Assembly: GCA_026692885.1 (NCBI GenBank)
Contig: JAPLNJ010000443.1
Location: 1 to 7,423, forward strand
Origin: Planctomycetota bacterium
GTDB taxonomy: Bacteria; Planctomycetota; Planctomycetia; Pirellulales; Pirellulaceae
Reading direction: 5' to 3'
Length of the DNA: 7,423 nt
The translations under genes were made by a program, and so were the position numbers. A model generated the notes under the pieces. That model ran no database searches, had not been told where the DNA came from, and saw only the letters and a list, made by a program, of their open reading frames with translations. The first letter of the stretch is position 1; every line of letters starts with the position of its first letter. This document shows positions 4,823 to 7,423 of this stretch, one piece after another.

Positions 4823-6118
4823 ATGAACCAACCACCAGCCGCGACGCCGATCCACAAGGACGTGAGTCAAGTGCGTCAGAAGCAGATGCTCGCCGAGTAT
4901 TTCACTCGGTTGGCGCAAGCCCCCGAAACGGGCACCAAGTGCGTCTACACGTTTGTGCCCGGGAATCTCACCGAACTGTTGCTCTCGTTCGACGTCCTGC
5001 CGGTCCTGCCCGAAATCAACGCCTTGCAGTCGGGGATGCGCGGCAAGTCGCGGGAGTACATTGCTTTGGCCGAGAAGCTCGGCCACTCCGAGGACGTCTG
5101 CACCTATGTCAAGTGCGACATCGGCATGCTGAAGTCGGGCAATATCGGCCCGACCGGGCAACCTCTTCCGCCGCCGGACCTCCTACTGCTCTCCTACACG
5201 GGCTGCTTCACGTTCATGAAGTGGTTCGAGTTGCTGCGGGAGCAGTACCATTGCCCGATGGTGATGCTCCATGTTCCCTATCAGGCCAACGGCCGCATCA
5301 CCGACTCGATGCGGCAGTACGTGGTCGAGCAACTCCGCCAGAAGGTGATTCCCGCCCTGGAGCAGATCACGGGCAAGGCGTATGACGAACAGCGGTTGCG
5401 GGGACTGCTGACGCTATCCGCCCAGGCCGAGGACGACTTCGTCTGGGTGCTCCAGTCGGCCAAGCAGATCCCCTCGCCGATCGACGCCTACTTCGGAGGA
5501 GTCTACTATGTGGGGCCCATCTTCACTGCGTTCCGCGGGACTCAGGAGGCGGTTGCCTACTACCGCGAGCTGCGGCAGGAAATCCAAGAACGCCTGCGGC
5601 TCGGCAAGGGCCCGGTCACGCCGGACGGCGAGATCGCGGTGGAACGTTTCCGGGTCGTCGTCGACGGGCCGCCCAACTGGACCAGCTTCCGGGAGTTCTG
5701 GAAGATGTTTGCGGACGAGGGGGCCGTCGTGGTCGCTTGCAGCTATACCAAGGTCGGCGGGGTCTACGACGACGGCTTCCGGCACGACTCTTCCCGACCG
5801 CTGGAGACGTTGGCGGAGTATTGCCTGGGCTGCTACACCAATCTGAACCTTCCCTCCCGGGTGGAGATGCTCGCCCGCTGCGTCGAGCAGTACCAGGCGG
5901 ACGGCTTTCTGGTCAACTCCATCAAGAGCTGCAACTCGTTCAGCGCCGGCCAACTGCTGATCCTCCGGGAGGTCGAACGGCGGACCGGCAAGCCGGGAGG
6001 TTTCATCGAGAGCGACCTGGTCGATCCCCGCTACTTCTCGGCGGCCAACATCAAGAACCGCCTGGAGTCCTACTTCCAAATGATCGAGCAAAAGAGGCAG
6101 GGAGGCCGGGCCTCGTGA
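4823..6118 (+). CDS. bcrB: Benzoyl-CoA reductase, subunit B (beta), ATP-dependent class I
   Basis: BcrB is the partner of BcrC in the active-site module, also of the 2-hydroxyacyl-CoA dehydratase family. The 431-residue product fits the usual length (about 435 in Thauera, from memory). Seen in order: 'KCVYTFVPGNLTELLLSFDV' (39-58), 'PVLPEINAL' (60-68), Cys93 and Cys98 in 'DVCTYVKCDIG', 'LLLSYTGCFTFMKWFELL' (121-138) with Cys128, and near the C-terminus 'EYCLGCYTNLNLPSRV' (Cys334, Cys337) and 'NSIKSCNSFSAGQ' (Cys370). ATG 4823 is preferred because homology begins about there and GAGG at 4813-4816 is spaced 6 nt away; the open frame continues upstream to 4634 only as an overlap with bcrC. The stop overlaps the GTG of bcrA in a GTGA, a usual sign of translational coupling. 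No key residues appear lost. Confidence 0.9.
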   Translation: MNQPPAATPIHKDVSQVRQKQMLAEYFTRLAQAPETGTKCVYTFVPGNLTELLLSFDVLPVLPEINALQSGMRGKSREYIALAEKLGHSEDVCTYVKCDIGMLKSGNIGPTGQPLPPPDLLLLSYTGCFTFMKWFELLREQYHCPMVMLHVPYQANGRITDSMRQYVVEQLRQKVIPALEQITGKAYDEQRLRGLLTLSAQAEDDFVWVLQSAKQIPSPIDAYFGGVYYVGPIFTAFRGTQEAVAYYRELRQEIQERLRLGKGPVTPDGEIAVERFRVVVDGPPNWTSFREFWKMFADEGAVVVACSYTKVGGVYDDGFRHDSSRPLETLAEYCLGCYTNLNLPSRVEMLARCVEQYQADGFLVNSIKSCNSFSAGQLLILREVERRTGKPGGFIESDLVDPRYFSAANIKNRLESYFQMIEQKRQGGRAS

Positions 6119-7423
6119 ACTACTACCTGGGAATTGATCTCGGTTCCACGACCACCAAGGCCGTGGCCCTCGACGAGAACGGGGCGATCGTCGGCCGAGG
6201 CATTACCAACAGCCGCTGCAGCTACGATGTGGCCTGCCAGATTGCCTTGACCGAGGCCCTGATCAGCACCAGGTTCTGGATTATCGCCTCGGAGCTGGGC
6301 CGGGCCGGAATCGACTCCAAACGCACCAAGCGCCTGCTGGCCAAACTCGAACGGCGATTTCGGCAGCAGCAGTACGTGGCACAGCTCCGCAATTTGGGCC
6401 AAGTTCTGCAGGCCTTGGTCGACAAGCAAGGGCTTGGCGCCGAGGTCCGCGCCGCGGTCGAACGGATCCTCGAACGGACGGAAAGGGAGGCTGCCAAGCT
6501 CTTCGCGGAAGGGGCCAGGCTCAAGAGCGATTTCTTCCGTGATCTCGTCGGCAGCTGCTACCTGCAACTGGCCGAACAGGAGGCGGCCAGTGGCGGCGCC
6601 AGCTTCGACCTACTGGCGGGACTCTACGACAAGGCCATTCTCGAAGTCGAGAATACCCCCTCGGAAGCCGGGAGTTTCCAGCAATACGTCTGCACCGTGC
6701 TGCAGGTTATGGACGACCCGGTCCCCGAGCTTCGCGAGGCGGTGGAGCGGGCGGCCCAGGTCGAGCTCCATCAGGTCTCCGGCGTCGGCACCGGTTATGG
6801 GCGCCTGCGGCTGCCGTTCCCCAAAGACCGGATCCGCTCCGAAATCCTCTGCCACGGCCTCGGTGCCCATAGGATTTTTCCGGGCACTGCCACGGTCCTC
6901 GACATCGGCGGGCAGGACACCAAGGCGATCCAGATCGATGAGCAAGGCATCGTGACCTCCTTCCAGATGAACGACCGCTGCGCTGCCGGCTGCGGAAGAT
7001 ACCTCGGCTATATCGCCGACGAGATGAACCTCGGCCTGCACGAGATCGGACTCTTGGCCGCAAAATCCAAGCACCCCGTTTGCATCAACTCCACCTGCAC
7101 GGTCTTCGCCGGCACCGAGGTCCGGGAGCGGCTCTCGCTGGGGCAACGGCGGGAGGATATCCTCGCCGGCTTGCATCGGGCGATCATCCTCAAAGCCATG
7201 TCCTTGCTGGCCCGGTCCGGCGGGGTCCGCAACGAGTTCACCTTTACCGGCGGCGTCGCCAAGAACCCGGCCGCCGTGGATGCCTTGCTCAACCTGGTCG
7301 CCGAGAACTACGGCCGGATGAAGCTGAACCTCTCGGCTGACTCGATCTACACGGGAGCCCTGGGTGCCGCGCTGTTCGCCCTGCGCGCACGAGAGACGTA
7401 CCAGCCGCTGACGCCGGTCTTGG
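6115..7423 (+). CDS. bcrA: Benzoyl-CoA reductase, subunit A (alpha), ATPase; 3' end cut by the window
   Basis: BcrA, with BcrD, is the ATP-hydrolysing module that takes ferredoxin electrons and drives them into BcrBC; it belongs to the BadF/BadG/HgdC activator family with an ASKHA fold. The window holds 436 codons with no stop; the family is about 438 long (Thauera, from memory), so only a few codons should be missing. Seen: phosphate motif 'GIDLGSTTTKAV' (6-17), second motif 'VLDIGGQDTKAI' (261-272), Cys289 in 'NDRCAAGCGRYL' and Cys328 in 'NSTCTVFAGTEV', the two residues that in HgdC hold a [4Fe-4S] cluster across the dimer, and 'FTGGVAKN' (380-387). A helical, charged insert of roughly 150-190 residues separates the N-terminal motif from the second, as in Thauera BcrA and Rhodopseudomonas BadF and unlike short HgdC-type activators. 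Start is GTG 6115 with GGGAGG 9 nt upstream. bcrD should follow. Confidence 0.9.
   Translation, partial: MNYYLGIDLGSTTTKAVALDENGAIVGRGITNSRCSYDVACQIALTEALISTRFWIIASELGRAGIDSKRTKRLLAKLERRFRQQQYVAQLRNLGQVLQALVDKQGLGAEVRAAVERILERTEREAAKLFAEGARLKSDFFRDLVGSCYLQLAEQEAASGGASFDLLAGLYDKAILEVENTPSEAGSFQQYVCTVLQVMDDPVPELREAVERAAQVELHQVSGVGTGYGRLRLPFPKDRIRSEILCHGLGAHRIFPGTATVLDIGGQDTKAIQIDEQGIVTSFQMNDRCAAGCGRYLGYIADEMNLGLHEIGLLAAKSKHPVCINSTCTVFAGTEVRERLSLGQRREDILAGLHRAIILKAMSLLARSGGVRNEFTFTGGVAKNPAAVDALLNLVAENYGRMKLNLSADSIYTGALGAALFALRARETYQPLTPVL

Overview
The window carries most of a gene cluster for anaerobic aromatic ring degradation by the ATP-dependent (class I) benzoyl-CoA reductase route. It sits next to a degraded, repeat-rich stretch typical of genomes of the Planctomycetes-Verrucomicrobia-Chlamydiae group. 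Three signs point to Planctomycetota or a close relative: a Uma2-family gene; GC-rich palindromic repeats, one of which would translate on the minus strand as the 'WEGEAPAEP' peptide common in spurious ORFs of planctomycetes and verrucomicrobia; and an IS66 remnant. This placement rests on remembered genome style, not on a phylogeny, and the window may come from a metagenome contig.

Layout. Bases 1-179 (minus) hold the N-terminus of a Uma2-family protein running off the left edge, with a perfect TATAAT box upstream on the same strand. Bases 324-513 are a nested set of inverted repeats that abuts a fragment of an IS66-type transposase (514-660, minus). Bases 661-884 hold no gene I can recognise. 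A 77-residue orphan antitoxin-like protein lies at 885-1118 (plus). Bases 1119-1327 hold a possible -10 box and a 20-codon stub of the 3' end of a benzoate-CoA-ligase-like gene, which contains the ribosome binding site of the next gene.

From 1328 to the right edge all genes are on the plus strand: had (6-hydroxycyclohex-1-ene-1-carbonyl-CoA dehydrogenase), a 139-bp palindromic element, oah (6-oxocyclohex-1-ene-1-carbonyl-CoA hydrolase), then bcrC, bcrB and bcrA, three of the four benzoyl-CoA reductase subunits. bcrA is open at the right edge but lacks only a few codons compared with its family. oah-bcrC overlap by 17 nt, bcrC and bcrB are 8 nt apart, and bcrB-bcrA overlap by 4 nt, so these four look translationally coupled.

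How the genes work together (established for Thauera and Azoarcus). BcrA/BcrD use ATP to drive ferredoxin electrons into BcrB/BcrC, which reduce benzoyl-CoA to cyclohexa-1,5-diene-1-carbonyl-CoA. A hydratase (Dch, not in the window) adds water, Had oxidises the alcohol with NAD+, and Oah hydrates and opens the ring to 3-hydroxypimelyl-CoA. bcrD, dch and the ferredoxin gene are not visible; bcrD would be expected just past the right edge. The presence of had and oah marks the Thauera/Azoarcus branch of the pathway rather than the Rhodopseudomonas branch.
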